From Onchocerca lupi (taxonomy: Eukaryota > Nematoda > Chromadorea > Rhabditida > Onchocercidae): a stretch of DNA of 64,000 nt. The stretch covers positions 62,001-126,000 of the forward strand of contig JAOVVO010000005.1 of assembly GCA_028564675.1 (NCBI GenBank). Direction: 5' to 3'. The translations under genes were made by a program, and so were the position numbers. The notes under the pieces were generated by a model. It did no database searches and was not told where the DNA came from. It saw nothing but the letters and a program-made list of their open reading frames with translations. Below are positions 1-12,900 of the stretch, one piece after another; position 1 is the stretch's first letter; the number at the start of each line of letters is the position of its first letter.

Positions 1-58
1 ATAATGAGCAAATATTCCACAAAAAATTTCATGGCAAATGCATATGATATTGCGACAT

Positions 59-91
<33 letters not shown>

Positions 92-610
92 TTTTGTATC
101 AAAAAAAAGGATGAAAAAAGAGCTAAAAGAAACAAGAATGGATATGAACAGAGAAAAAAAAAAGAAACTGTAACTATGTTATATTGTCTCAAAGAAAATT
201 AACAAGAAATAAAAATATTTAAAAATATAGTAAAAATTACAGTAAAGATTACAATTAAATTGTTACAAAAATACATGCAAATATAAAGCAAAGTTGTCTA
301 GATCTTGAATAATAATAATAACAACAGTAACAATAAAGAGCGAAGTAAACATGATTAATACATGCAGGATATGTAGAAATCAGAAATTTACAATTAAATT
401 GATGGAAAAGATGTTTGAAATACAATATGGCAAACAACTAATAACAGTAAATAGAAAGATACAACATGATAACACATTAATGTTTGGCAAACATTTTAGC
501 AAAATTTGAAAGATATTTTAAAAAATTCGTGATACAATTCAAGAATTAAAATGAAGGAGCCAGACAAAAATTGAAAAGCTTTGCAATATCCTTCCTCATA
601 TTATGAACAA
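1..610. other. Gene-free stretch downstream of the fucosyltransferase
   Basis: No open frame here resembles a known protein. The stretch is very A-rich and holds an uninterrupted run of about 30 A at 60-89, then AT-rich sequence that probably includes the fucosyltransferase 3' UTR, since that gene reads leftward and stops at 611. The short ORFs here lack splice or codon support. Confidence 0.5.
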
Positions 611-2848
611 TTATTCTTCTTTCCAACTTTCAGCAAATTCAGATCCCTCACATTCTGAAGTCCCATGAAACCACTCCTCCACATTTTCATATGTTTTTGC
701 TGGTCGCTCCTCTAGTAATGCTTCACATAACTTGCAGAAATGAAATCTGAAAGTGCTTCCAATTTTAGGAAACATAAGAAATTCAGTGAGTTTACCCATC
801 CTAAAACTGCTAATAAGATTAAATTTCAAAACGACTCTTTTTTGTAAAACAAATGTGAAACCTGTATCCAATGTTCTGATACGTACGAACCCAACCATCA
901 CGACGCCATTTGAAATATTCCAAATAAGCTGTTTTATTAGACATAAGTGTAAGCAAATAATTGGCCATGGCTTGAGCACTTTCAAAATCATCCATTGGTA
1001 TAAAAGACCGCGGCGGAACTAAGCTTAAAATTCATTTAAAATAATTTAAAAGAAATAGATCCATACGGATACTGCATGCAGCACAAATGTTGAAATGGAA
1101 AATTGAACTGAATATATTTCATATATTCAATTGAATATTTTGAGTCTCTATATTTGTCATGATAAAACTTGACTATGCAATGAAAACAAAAATATCAACT
1201 AACTTTTCATACGTTTTCCGTCTCATAACAATGGGAACACTTGGTAGACGATATCGGTCGAAGTACTTCTCCGTAACATAATTCTTACAAACAGTATTTT
1301 CAATTGCAATATAAAAGAAATTCATTGAACCTAAGTCTTTTTCACATTCAGCAACTCGTTTACATGCATCACGTTTATAAGGATTCTCTGCACATGCCCC
1401 ATATCTATCGACCATTATGTATCTTAAATGATATTCCTCGAAAAATTTTCGAATTAACCACTTATATTCCAAGTAATGTTCCCTTTCCGTAGATTAAAGA
1501 TAGCATCGAAACAATCATAAAATTAGGGAATGAATAAACACAGAAAAACCAAAACAATAACAAAAATTATATATATATATATTTCGTTATATTCCATGAA
1601 AAAACGAAGTTCCTTCGGAGAACTAAAATTTTCACATAGTTGAGAAAAGCAATAAAAACTTACTTTTCAAGTTTCTCAACAGCTAATTCTCGTTTCGAAA
1701 CTGTATTGCAGTTCGATACCAACCAAAATATTGCGCCAGTTTTATTTTCCATTATTGTTTTTTCATCATAAGGTAAGTTCTCGGATTTAAAACCATGCAT
1801 TTTATTCATTTCGGGACTAATCCAATAACCTCCGTAAACCCATGGAACATCAGAATCATGCCGATATGTCATTGTCCAATTAAAGAAGTTACCTGAAAAA
1901 ATTCGTCCTAAAATGATGTTTTCAGTAAAATAACAAAAAAAAAAAAAGAAAAAAACACACAGATTGAATTTTCGAATTACTTTCCTACTGATAATTTAAA
2001 AGTGTAGAATTTTTTTTTTTTTTTTTTGAAGCTAATGCTAATTCTTCATTTTAAAAGCTAATGCTAATTTTTCAGTTTAAAACCTATCTGTACGACTAAC
2101 TCATTGCAGGTAACGATTTCATTGCATGAGCAATGATAACGATAAAAAACGAACGAGGTGCATGCAGGGTATTTCTGTTCCACAGTTTATAACTTGGAGG
2201 AGCTTCTACCGTTAGGAATACATAACGCTGTGATGGAGATCTGCTTTTCGGTAAATCACTCAAGCGGAAATCATCAGTCATAAAATGGAAAATGATAGCA
2301 TCAGCTTCGCCGACCGAATTCCGATCTGTCGTGAGCATACATTTATCCTGAAATTTTTCATCAAGTACATCTCTGACTCTTTTAATTAGCAAAACAGGCC
2401 TTACTCTATTTTTCATTATATGTTAATATCGTCAATAACAAATTTCTCATCCCCACAATCCTTCATCAATTCTTGCAATTCTCGAATTAACAAAACCACT
2501 ACTGAAAAGATCAAAATTCTGCTCTACAACTACTACGTCTTTTCTCGAAATTTTCAAAATCTTTTTAAAGAATCGCTTTTATAGCACAAAATCGGTCAAT
2601 TCGCTGCTTACCTTTAAATCAGGACACTCATTCATTAGGTGTAAACGATTTTCAGGTAATTCGTTAAAAAAAGTTGTCCATATAAGCATTATTTTTTGTT
2701 TTGTTTTTATTGACTCATGTGAATAAATGATAGTTCGAACTGTCTGATGGTGAGGGAAAAACAGGCTCAATATTATTCTCGAGACGACAAAATAGAAAAA
2801 ACAGATAGTAACAAGGCCAGTAAAAAGTCGAAAATATAACTGCTTCAT
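611..2848 (-). CDS. Alpha-1,3-fucosyltransferase (GT10 family), type II Golgi membrane protein
   Basis: Transfers fucose from GDP-fucose onto N-acetylglucosamine of glycans in the Golgi. Six exons, phases closing exactly: 2612-2848, 2155-2347, 1664-1892, 1204-1482, 862-1023, 611-746; 411 aa, usual for the family. Residues about 5-30 form one membrane anchor, giving a type II topology. GT10 marks follow in order: EADAIIFH near residue 95, NFFNWTMTYRHDSD near 145, and the nucleotide-sugar motif IENTVCKNYVTEKYF near 280-292. The ATG at 2848 is chosen over an upstream in-frame GTG because it is the first ATG after an acceptor-like TTTACAG at 2876. The exon 2 donor (C|GTTCGT) is weak; a better GTTAGT 48 bases downstream keeps phase but would insert 16 residues where the family has none. 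The acceptor of exon 4 (GGAAAG) is also weak. Which C. elegans fut gene it matches, and so its exact linkage (core or antennal), cannot be told. Family assignment is firm. Confidence 0.9.
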
Positions 2849-3410
2849 TCCTAAATCACACACCAGCCGTCGAAACTGTAAATTTTTTACAGCATATATA
2901 ATTTGGCCTAGTTAAAAAATAAAATGTGCCAAAACTATACATTAAGCTACATATTTACTAATAGAAGAGATAAAGCGATTTTGATGACTCCGTCACCAAA
3001 ATTAGCCAAATAAAATCAAAAAAATATAAAAAACTACATGTACTCAAAAAACTAGCATTTCGTAATTCCATCCTTCTCAAAAAAAAGAAAAGAAAAGTTA
3101 CTACCGTATTATATTAAAAAAAAAGCTTCTATTATCAATTTAAAATATAGTTGTTACAAACAAATCATTTCACAATAAATAATAATGAAAATGACTGAAA
3201 ATTTATTCACAAAGCATTGGCATCATTTATATATTTTTCAAGATTTTTAATCTTCAAGCTTTCTAATCAAAAGAAACAATACTTTCATGACAAGAATAGG
3301 AAGAAAACAAAATTTCAGGTTGAGTAACAAAGATAACATAATTTAATGCTCTCCATAATCATAGTTCATCACATTCATAAACAACCATTTTGTTGCAACA
3401 ATTTGCACCA
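2849..3410. other. Short intergenic gap between GPATCH3 and the fucosyltransferase
   Basis: 562 bases between two genes on the same strand. The minus strand carries an acceptor-like AATTTACAG ending at 2876, 28 bases before the fucosyltransferase ATG, which could take a spliced leader. No coding sequence is seen. Confidence 0.5.
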
Positions 3411-6400
3411 TCAGCGATATTTCATGAAATCTGGTTTTTCTCTTCTAAGAACTTTACTTACTGAATTACTACTATCAACGAAATTCCACTGATCATATCT
3501 GAAATGAATACAATGATATAATACATGTAAAGAGATAATGTAAAAATGTGCAAAATTATTGTGAATAATGAACAATAAAAGCTTTAGAAAATAATATCTT
3601 CCACATCTAAATTCAGAGAAAATGTTTCATGTTAATTAGTATTAAAGTTTGTCCTTTTCATATATCTTTGCAAATCACGTGAATGGAGCACAGATCATTC
3701 AAATTTTTCATTCTAATAAGACAGAAGATTTGATCTCTCATCATTATAAAAATGTGGATAGATATAAGTAAAGCGAAGCAGTTAACTTATATTCTTTCAT
3801 AAGTGAATTGCAAACTCCAAATTCAAGAAATCACTAAAGTATATTAACATTAGATAACAAATTAGCACCGCGAAAAAAATATTATAAGTTTTTCCTGTAC
3901 ACGACCGATCTCTATTTTATAAAAATTTCCCATAAAATTAATATGTTGATAATTACTAAAAATCAACAAGATTCGGTGTTATACCATTGGATTTCATTTA
4001 AAAATTTAAATCCTTAATACAACATTAATACGTACTTTGTAGCAATTGTGTGGTTATTTGGCTTAAAAAAACCGGTTCGTTGCAATTTTTCACCTCGGTA
4101 TCCCAAACCCTTCCTTTCATTGCTTGTTTGAGCACTTCCATCTTCTTCTATTTCCACTGAAACAGTTTCGATACGTCCCGAATTCTGAGGGCCAAGACCT
4201 AATCCAGGAGACCAACCGTAGCTGAAATAAAAAATTAAGATTCGATGCGTAAAATACATAAGTTTATATAACAAATAATAATTGGTTTCAATAATAATTT
4301 TTTGTTTAGAAATTCGACAATATTGATTTGTGAATTCATCATTAAGACCTTTTCATGATTTTACTGCCGATTCCCCTTGTATACATTTCAAATTGACCGG
4401 AACTAATAGCAGATGCAGGTCTCTGGATGTTTTCGTAATGTCTTTTTCTTATCTTTTTGAAAACCGAATGGACAACTTCACCAGATCTGTAAATGATGAA
4501 CTGAAGACAAATAAAGAACTTCCCTAATAACTTAACATAAACTAGTTATTTTCCAAGTGGTTTGATTAAGTGATATATGGAAAATTCGTGAATTATAGAA
4601 ATGAAAAAAAATCTGTGAATTCATAATTTTCTTTATCAATTCTTTCCAATTTTGCAAATATTCGCAACCCCATAATTTTCATGAATATGCCAACTTGTAG
4701 TACAATAACTCATAAGGCAGCAAAGTTTAAAAATTCTTAGAAATTAAATTAGTAAATTTTCATTTTAATCCATAATGACTCAACGGAAGCATAAAGATCA
4801 AAATGTAAGTTAAATATATGTCGAAACAAAACAAGTCCTAAAAATGTCTGGAAAAATTTTTTTCCTCACTCCAACTTTTGATCCTCCATCATCTCCACTG
4901 ACTGTTTTGCATCCAAATCACCATCTTTTCGATCGTAATAAATAGAGTAATCAATATCCCAATCATCAACCCATTTCCAATCACTATCTGTCCCTTCTTC
5001 TAATTCATTCCAAAAAAATGAGTCCGTATACCAAACAAGACCTGGTCCTCCCTTCTCCCACGTCACCTGCAAAAAAAGCTGATTTTTTAGCTAATTTATG
5101 GTCTTAAACATAACTATTAAAAAAGATTCGTGAATCTTCACTCAGAATATGAGTTCATACGTGGTTACGAAATGCTTTCAAAACTGTACCTCCTGCTCTG
5201 TCTCATACTTTCTTGACTTGGTACGTTCTTGCTCCGTAACATCGTCGTGGAGAGTTTCATGACTGCAAAAGATTTACTGCACTCGAAAAGAGATTGTAGA
5301 GATATATGATTATAATCTTTTAATTAACAAAAACCAATAGATTTTGATTACGAATGCAAATAAAATTAATCCTTTCAAACTATAAATTCCTAACAATACA
5401 ACTTTAAATAAAATTTAAGCAGAAAACGACATTATTCCTCCAGGAACCAAAACCGAAAATCTTACCGTTCCCACTCTTCAGAACGGTCATCGCTATCTTC
5501 TAGTCCATTGTCATTTTCTAATTCAAATTTACTATCAACTATTTCTTCCGGAGTGCAAAAATTTAGATCTAGAGATAGAGGCGAAATCTTTCCCTCTAAA
5601 AATGAAACAAGATGAAATCTGTCAAAAAATTTCAAAAAAAGAATAGTGTATTTCAGAAAATCTTAACGATTTGTCTAGATTTTAAAACATTCATAATGTA
5701 AATGAATGTAAGTTGATTTAGAATTAGCGTTCTTTTTAAAACTTTCATTTTCATATTCCTATTTCAATATTTTTAGATATGTACAAAGATGAGACAATAA
5801 GATACACACCTTTGCAATCTTCGACCATATCTTTTCCACTTTCATTGTATTTAAAACAAACGGCACCGTACTTGCCTACACGTTTTTTTGTTTTGATACC
5901 TAATTTCGTAAGAACAGTTGGTGGTAATTTGCAAAGGCGAATCTAAAATCATCCATAATAAATTAGATAGGTCGAACTGAGATATTCGCAGTTATGGGCA
6001 ATGCTTATATCATTCAAAGAATCTAAAGTGCAGAGAAAAAGAGCATCAAAAATGCTTTAAAAAATTTATATCTATTGTAGGAGAAAATATCTCAAATGAA
6101 ATATTTACTTGTTCAAGGAAAAATTTTGTTGGAGTACCAACATTTCCAAAAGGCATAAGACTTGGTGGTTTGAGTTCAATAAAAAAACGAAAATCTAAAT
6201 TTGCTGACATTTGACCGTTATCACTCGATATCTAGAAATAAATATTGAACATGGAAACTAAAAAAAACTATTCCATATCTTTGTAAATTCAAACTTAAAA
6301 AATCAAAAAAGAACGACAAATAAGATAAAACTGACATACTATATATTATTTCCACATATTATCTAACAACTAAAATTGGCGCAAAAAACATTTACGAATA

Positions 6401-7379
6401 AGTACTGTCATAAGTGTTAGGAAAAAATTGAAAGAATAAAATCAGGCAGATCAATTTCAAAAGTACGTAGAATGTAAAAAAAGTGTAAAAAGTTATTTCC
6501 TTTTTTTTTTGTAAAAGATGTGTATGGCTCGCAACAACAATTAGACAATATGCATTTAATGAGAACGGAACTAGAGAAATATTGACTATAATAAAGCAAA
6601 ATGGAATGATTTCATTAATAACCTCAGAAGCTTTCAGAGGAAAAATGAAACACTTTAGTGGCATACGAAGCCCTTCATCATCAATCCAAAATTTCATATG
6701 GTAATATCTGATGCATGCAGCTCGTTCCTCTTCATTTTTAAATGAAACAACGCAGCAAAAACGTTCATATTCCTTAGAAGTTGTCGGTTCGTCTACACTA
6801 CTATCAACCTGAGATATACAATTTGTTTTCTTCATATTCCAAAGAACTGCATCATAAACCTAGCAAATCAAAACTTAAACCAAACATCTTTTCAAATCCG
6901 CTTACATGTATTTCCGGTCGATGCCGATAATGAAAACAGTGAAATCGTCCATTCTCGACAAAATATGAGAAGAAATTTCGCAAATTTTTTGCATGATATG
7001 CCTTCGGAATATTGCGGATAATTGCATAAGCTTCAAAAACACATATTTTATATTTTACGAATATTATCGGTGCAGTGATTATCTAACGAATAAAAGTAAA
7101 CTGAACTTTCTTCGACAAGTGCTACGAGGTCTTTTTTTAAATGTCTTGAGAAAGTTAATAAGGTAACACATCCTCCGTCAATAAAACGAAAAAGGAACTA
7201 GCGAAAATAGATACAAGACATAAATGAAGCAGAAAGAAGTTGAAAATAAAAACATATCATCGCAAATTATGCAATAAAATTAAATCTAATTATATAAATG
7301 GAAATGTACCTAGCACTGGTAGCGGATCTTTTTTTGTATGAAGCGTAGTTCCAGGTTGTGTTTTTTTCACTTTGATCAT
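3411..7379 (-). CDS. GPATCH3: G-patch domain protein, GPATCH3 orthologue
   Basis: Eleven exons in consistent phase: 7310-7379, 6906-7030, 6623-6859, 6109-6231, 5810-5942, 5466-5595, 5190-5262, 4870-5066, 4349-4486, 4036-4221, 3411-3498; 499 aa against about 525 in man. The order of conserved blocks is that of GPATCH3: an N-terminal block with RNIPKAYHAKNLRNFF and FHCFHYRHRPE (about residues 26-65), the block LKPPSLMPFGNVGTPTKFF (about 165-184), an acidic region with WEKGGPGLVWYTDSFFW and DDWDIDYSIYYD (about 300-345), and a G-patch (about 395-460) with GIGSKIMKSYGWSPGLGLG and KGLGYRGEKLQRTGF. G-patches bind RNA or activate DEAH helicases. Vertebrate GPATCH3 is linked to innate signalling, but nothing here says that role holds in a nematode. 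The start is the only ATG in frame with exon 1. The gene lies 562 bases upstream of the fucosyltransferase on the same strand. Confidence 0.9.
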
Positions 7380-9938
7380 CTTTAAATTATGCAGAAAGAA
7401 TATTTTCCGTTGATTGCATCAACAGCACCAAATAATTCATTATTTCATTGTCCTATATGTATCCATAATTATATATATATATATCCATATTTATATACAT
7501 TAATTTAAGTCACTATCACAGATGGCTATTTCTGGTCAGCCGTTGATTCGGCCTTCTTTTAAATTCTTGTGTTTTTATTTGACTATACAGGAAAAAAGAT
7601 GAAGAGTGAATAAAGTTGATGAAATACCGAAAGATCATCCATCATCAAATTTACCGCTTGGAAGGCAAGTATTTCATGTAATCAGTCTGTTGAACACAAT
7701 CTATTTATACAATTATCGATATGCCCGATCAACGATTATTTAATCATTTTCAAACCAATTACTAATGCCTCCATGACTTCACACCTAATTATTTAATATG
7801 AAATCGAAAGCAACATCCTGACCAGTTGAACTAACAATCCAATAAACGCAGAGAAAAGAAGGTCCAGCCACTGCGGATGACTCCTTCAATCAACTATCGA
7901 GAAGAGATATCTGTTTCCAATCCATCTTCAACTATCGTTTCAGGAACCATTATTCAAATAACAGTTCGATGTGATTCATTTCTTATCATAACCATTTGAA
8001 ATTTTGATTTAAATAAGTTACGATATTGATGGCTCGAATTAGATACATTTGCTTTACTCAAAATTCATCAGATCATTTGCCTTCCAAAATTTCTGGAAAA
8101 AATATGAAACTTCATCACAAAAGCATTCTCCATGCCTTGAATAAACTTTCTATGAGGGATTCTTTGCAACAAAAGTTTAGATGCAACGCTACCTAATTCA
8201 GTGACAGTGTGGCAGAGAATGATAAGAACGACAGGAAACAGAAGACGATATTCCAAAAGAACACTGATAAAATTAATTCAGAAATATTATCAGAATTACT
8301 TTGACAGTCATTGATTACAAGATGCAAGCTATTCTAAAGTTGCTGTAAAGGCGAGAAATTCTTATGTTCTGTCGTCGAAGATACCAGGGAACGATGATAC
8401 GCTTTATTTCCTTTTACTGGAAAACTGAATTATAAACGATGATTTCAAAAGCATCGACTGATCATAAGTGACGACTCGCGTCACATCTCTCATTAGCAAA
8501 TTAATCTACTGTCGACAGAAAAGCAGTATAGAAGTTTTTAGTATCTACAACGAATGTTTACAAACATTCTCACTTCGCCTATAGATATAATGGTAGCTTT
8601 GTCTCAAGCCAAATTTTCACTCAATCCTGAAATCAAAGCTACAAACTCATCAATTCCAGTCCGAAAAAAATAGCCAAAGTGACAGAGCCTTCACTCAATT
8701 TCAGCACTTTTTTTAAAAAGTTTTCTCAAAACTTGCTCTTTATTTGAAGCCATCAAGTAATGTTAAAATATTTCTACGGTCGTTGAATGTCAAAGTTTAA
8801 AAGGATAAGTGGTGAGAAGCAGCAACTAGGATAATTGTTAGCAGTTAATAACTCTAGCAATCTTTGTCCTGGCTTTGTTCAAAAGAGTACAATAAACACA
8901 TGGTACCCAAATTTATGAAAATCTTTTTATACATTCAAGCATTAATGGAAATCTTCCACACGTTTATTTAGAAACTGGAGGAGTTAGAGATCAACATACA
9001 AATATTAACTTAAGAATGCACTGATGCCCTTAGGCAACTTTTATAAGAAATGCCTGATAGTGGCTAACGAAATCGCCATAAAGTAAAAAGCTCAGATGGT
9101 ATGTCCAAACGGAACAATTCTCAATTTTCCAAAATCCTGGAAAAATAAAAACCCAATGTGAAAATGAAATTCCAAAATCAGTAGAGAATAAAGTATAAAA
9201 AAAGGAAATATGAAAGATTAAGGAAAATAAGAAAAAAGAAAAAATATGGAAAATAAATTACAAAGAAGTTTGAAGTATGACTTTACTCGAAAATGCAGTA
9301 TCCTGCAGTTTCGTGAAACGAAATATTCCAAATTTCGTTAAACCATGCAATGCTACTTTTTAATGGATATGAGAAAGTAACTGAAATCAATTACGATATG
9401 TAGGTATAATGTGGACAAGCATTTCAGTACAAATTTTCAAAATGTACTAGAAGAACTGAACGATTTGAAAAAGTTGAATTTTTGTTTTTTTTAAACTCCA
9501 GAAATAGTCTGAAGAATTTGTAAGTAGAAAAATAAAAAGAGATTGACAAAATACATTCAGTTCATGGTTTTCAGTTTCTACAAATTAACAAAATTCAGTA
9601 GTGCGATGGAAATGTTAAGTGCTAAATTATCGATTAATTCGTAATTACAAATTTTTACCAACTTAATTAGAATTTTCTAAAATAACTGCTGCCTAATTAC
9701 TTTCTATTTCATTTCATCAATAAAATAATAAAATAATCAGATAATATAAGTTGAATTCGAGCATAAAAATAAGTGAATTGAGAAAAACAAAACAATAAAA
9801 TGGTCAATTTTGTAAAATTATTCTGATTATCACTATTAATTAAGGAAAGACAGAAAACAGAAAGAAATACATCAAACATAATGGTTGCAAGCAATTGGAA
9901 AAAGTTCAAGAGGAATGCCGCTTCCATCTTAAAAATTA
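7380..9938. other. Intergenic region between KNTC1 and GPATCH3
   Basis: About 2.5 kb with no recognisable gene. It holds a short TA microsatellite near 7472-7483 and scattered A-rich runs. It should contain the GPATCH3 promoter (minus strand, just above 7379) and the KNTC1 3' UTR. Short ORFs such as 8068-8256 and 9709-9948 on the minus strand have no family resemblance. Confidence 0.4.
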
Positions 9939-12900
9939 TCACTTCCACTTCAGTGAAAAATCAAGATTCGAACGCACAGAATTTTCAAAGCAATTTTCAG
10001 AGCTTTCTTCAGCTTCTTCCTGCAGAAATTAATTCTTAGCAAGCATTTTAATTTATACTTTTTTCCCAACCCTTTTTATATTGTTTTACAGACTAATAAC
10101 TGGGATCGATTTTCAAGTACTCAAACTTTGAAACTTTCACTGTGGAAACTGAAAGAATAAGAATTTTATCGAAAATGTCACATACTGCAACTGTCGACGA
10201 TGCAAGCACCAATAAGCGATGAGCAATAGGGAAATTATCTCGTTCCAGCGAATTTAATAATGCATTAGCTGAACGGCCATATTCAACCGGGCAACTAAAA
10301 GTGAAAAAATATATCTTCGACTTACTCTCTTTCTGTCGAAGAATCGTAAAGTATTTTCAATGCAATAAGAAAAGGAAGAATTTACCTTAAAGAAAATAAA
10401 AGAGATCTATCAAACTGTTGCTTTTTATTGGCATTTTCCTTGACTGAAAAGCGACATATATTAGCAAAATGGAGAACTACTACATAGTCTCTTTGATCTT
10501 TAACCTAGTTTTTAATTCTCAAGAATAGCTCCAAATTATCAACTATTTTTTAGAAAGCAAAATTTTTAAATTCTCTTCACATGGAATATACCTGCAGATG
10601 AAAATAACCACTGAGCAGCATAAAACCATTTTTGCTCTATATTCTTTATATGAGAGAGAATACTATTATTAGTTGCGCAATATTTCAGCAGTTCAATCAG
10701 CATATCAAATTTCCTTTCGAGACAAAGTCTGCTTAGAAGCAAATCGATTATGGATGGCTCCAGCAATTGAAAATCTATCACTACAGATGCCAAAAACAAA
10801 GTCAGCTACAAAAAATGAAAGTTTGGCAGCATATTTGACTAAGTAATTAGTTCAATGAATATTACTTTAACTTCCCTCCATCAATTACTTTAGTTCTACC
10901 TTTTTAATCACATTGTTTTAAATCATCCTCAAACACCATACTCAATCATTAATTAGAAATAATTATACTGAATTTACTTGCGGTGTTTGTCTGCTACTAT
11001 TTATCAACGATTTGAGCAAGACAATTTTTTCTGCTGAATGGAATATTTCGATGTTCAAGTCAATTTCATATTCGTCAATCATTCGAGAATACAGCATTAT
11101 TTCTAACACCGAGCTAAATAATTTTGGAATTGTTTTATACTTTCTGAAAGCCCAAAATAAATTTAAATAGAACATATAAGCTCAAAGTCTCACGGATGAA
11201 ATTAGTTAGTGTCAAGTTCATCAATTTTAATACTTGTAATTCTACAATCACAACTTGGGAAGTTTGATGAATATTGCAATAATAGATGGCATTACACTAC
11301 TACATTAGATATTCAGTGAAAAATGCTCCAATTTCATTAATTAAAAAACGTAATTACATTAATATTTCACAAGCGTCTCAATTAAAAAACTCATATTGCA
11401 ATGAATTTTTCATACATAATTGTTTTTTTTTTTTTTTTTTTTGTTTTTTGTCTTTCAAGAATCTGAATCAAAATTTTTTTTAATCCACCAGTACCAAAAA
11501 TGAAAAGAATGATTAATAACTAGAAACTTACCAGACATTACTTAAATCACTTTTCATAAATTCTGGAAACTTTTCAGAACGTAGCAATCGCAATAAACAA
11601 CAAACACTACGTATTTTGCTCCGATGTGAACCCTGAACTGCATTCTATTAATAGTGAACGATTGAATCAAAAAAAAAGCAACAATTACTAAATTCTCCAA
11701 ATTTTATTATCTCTAAGTTGAATCTCAATTAACTAATTTACAACTCAAATTCAATGTAACAACTAAAATAATGTAAAAGTTCAGCCAAATGTCGAATCAA
11801 ACCTGACGATAGATATTTATAAGAGTATAAACTGCTTTTTTGGAAGGTCGTAATCGTGATAATTGTACAACTCTGAAAATTTAGAAAATTATACCTTGCT
11901 GAATTCAACTTTTATTAGCACTAATGATTCCCTTTAAAAAATTAACTGAATGTTTCAAATTACATAGTATGATAATTAGAATAGGAGAATGTCTTGCAAC
12001 ATGCATCCATATCAACATTCAATTAGGTATTAAGATGTTGAAAGAAATGAAGGAAAAGATTTGTTTTCCATGAATTTTTTTTCCACGAAAGTCAAGCCAT
12101 TCATTGTCAAAATGTCACATATTACATCAACATTCTATTATGGTAATCAGAATTTCAAACCTTGAAACTATAGGGTCGGAATACGGCAATTTGTAAACTT
12201 CCTCATCACTTTCTTTCGTCACTATCAACGTTAATGGTGCATCACTTGAATTTGTCTACAATGTATTACTTCAGTAAATCTGTAATTTTTTATTCGGCAG
12301 CTATATGTTCTTAACAATCAAATTGCTCACAGTTTAATTTTTTCAAAAGTTACAATTTAACCATTTTATCTACTTCATTAGGATCGAAGAGCACAGCTTT
12401 TCCAGCATTCCGTTCAAGCCACTGTTGGATTACTCTGTCTTGAATCGCATCCAAATCCAAAGCAAGGATATCAGCCAATTCAACTGTACACGGAACCTTG
12501 TCATCTTAAAAACAAAACAGAGAAAAAAATGGCCAATTTGTTGATAGCGTTTCGGTACAGTCAGGAATAATTATCATAATGTTGAACAAATTTTTGACTG
12601 AAACATAATTAGTAATAATTGTCGTTAATAATAGGTAAAATTCTGGCTGAAACTTGGAAGCCAAAAGAACAAGAAAAAAATTAACACACTGATTTCTTTG
12701 CAACTACTCCAGTTAATTTCATTTGCATATATGTGCTCGATAAGATTTTGCGGCATGGATAATAAATCCACTGTTTCTACTTTTAGGAGTCCATATTTCT
12801 TGAGCACAAACTCGATATTATAACTTTTGTAAGTATCTTTCAAATTTTGAAGGAAATGTTTCAAAAAGCCAATATCTTCGATTTCTTTCTGCAAAGAATT

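Noticed and set aside
2848..2863. Fucosyltransferase start at the upstream in-frame codon at 2863
   Set aside because: That codon is GTG. The ATG at 2848 is the first true start after the acceptor-like site.
6392..6622. Extension of the GPATCH3 exon into the hydrophobic run downstream of 6623
   Set aside because: The run is intron read-through. Splicing at GAG|GTTATT joins to the next exon in phase and matches the family.
8068..8256. Minus-strand ORF with a hydrophobic start as a secreted peptide gene
   Set aside because: There are no splice sites, no start context and no family resemblance, and AT-rich DNA often opens such frames.
10093..10185. Read-through C-terminus of KNTC1 ending at 10093
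   Set aside because: An ideal donor GCA|GTATGT and acceptor TTTCTGCAG at 10020 join in phase 0 to a final acidic exon. Kept only as an alternative.
11144..11531. The TGA at the KNTC1 junction as a selenocysteine codon
   Set aside because: ROD/KNTC1 is not a known selenoprotein, no SECIS-like hairpin was looked for with tools, and an added small exon or another splice site explains it more simply.
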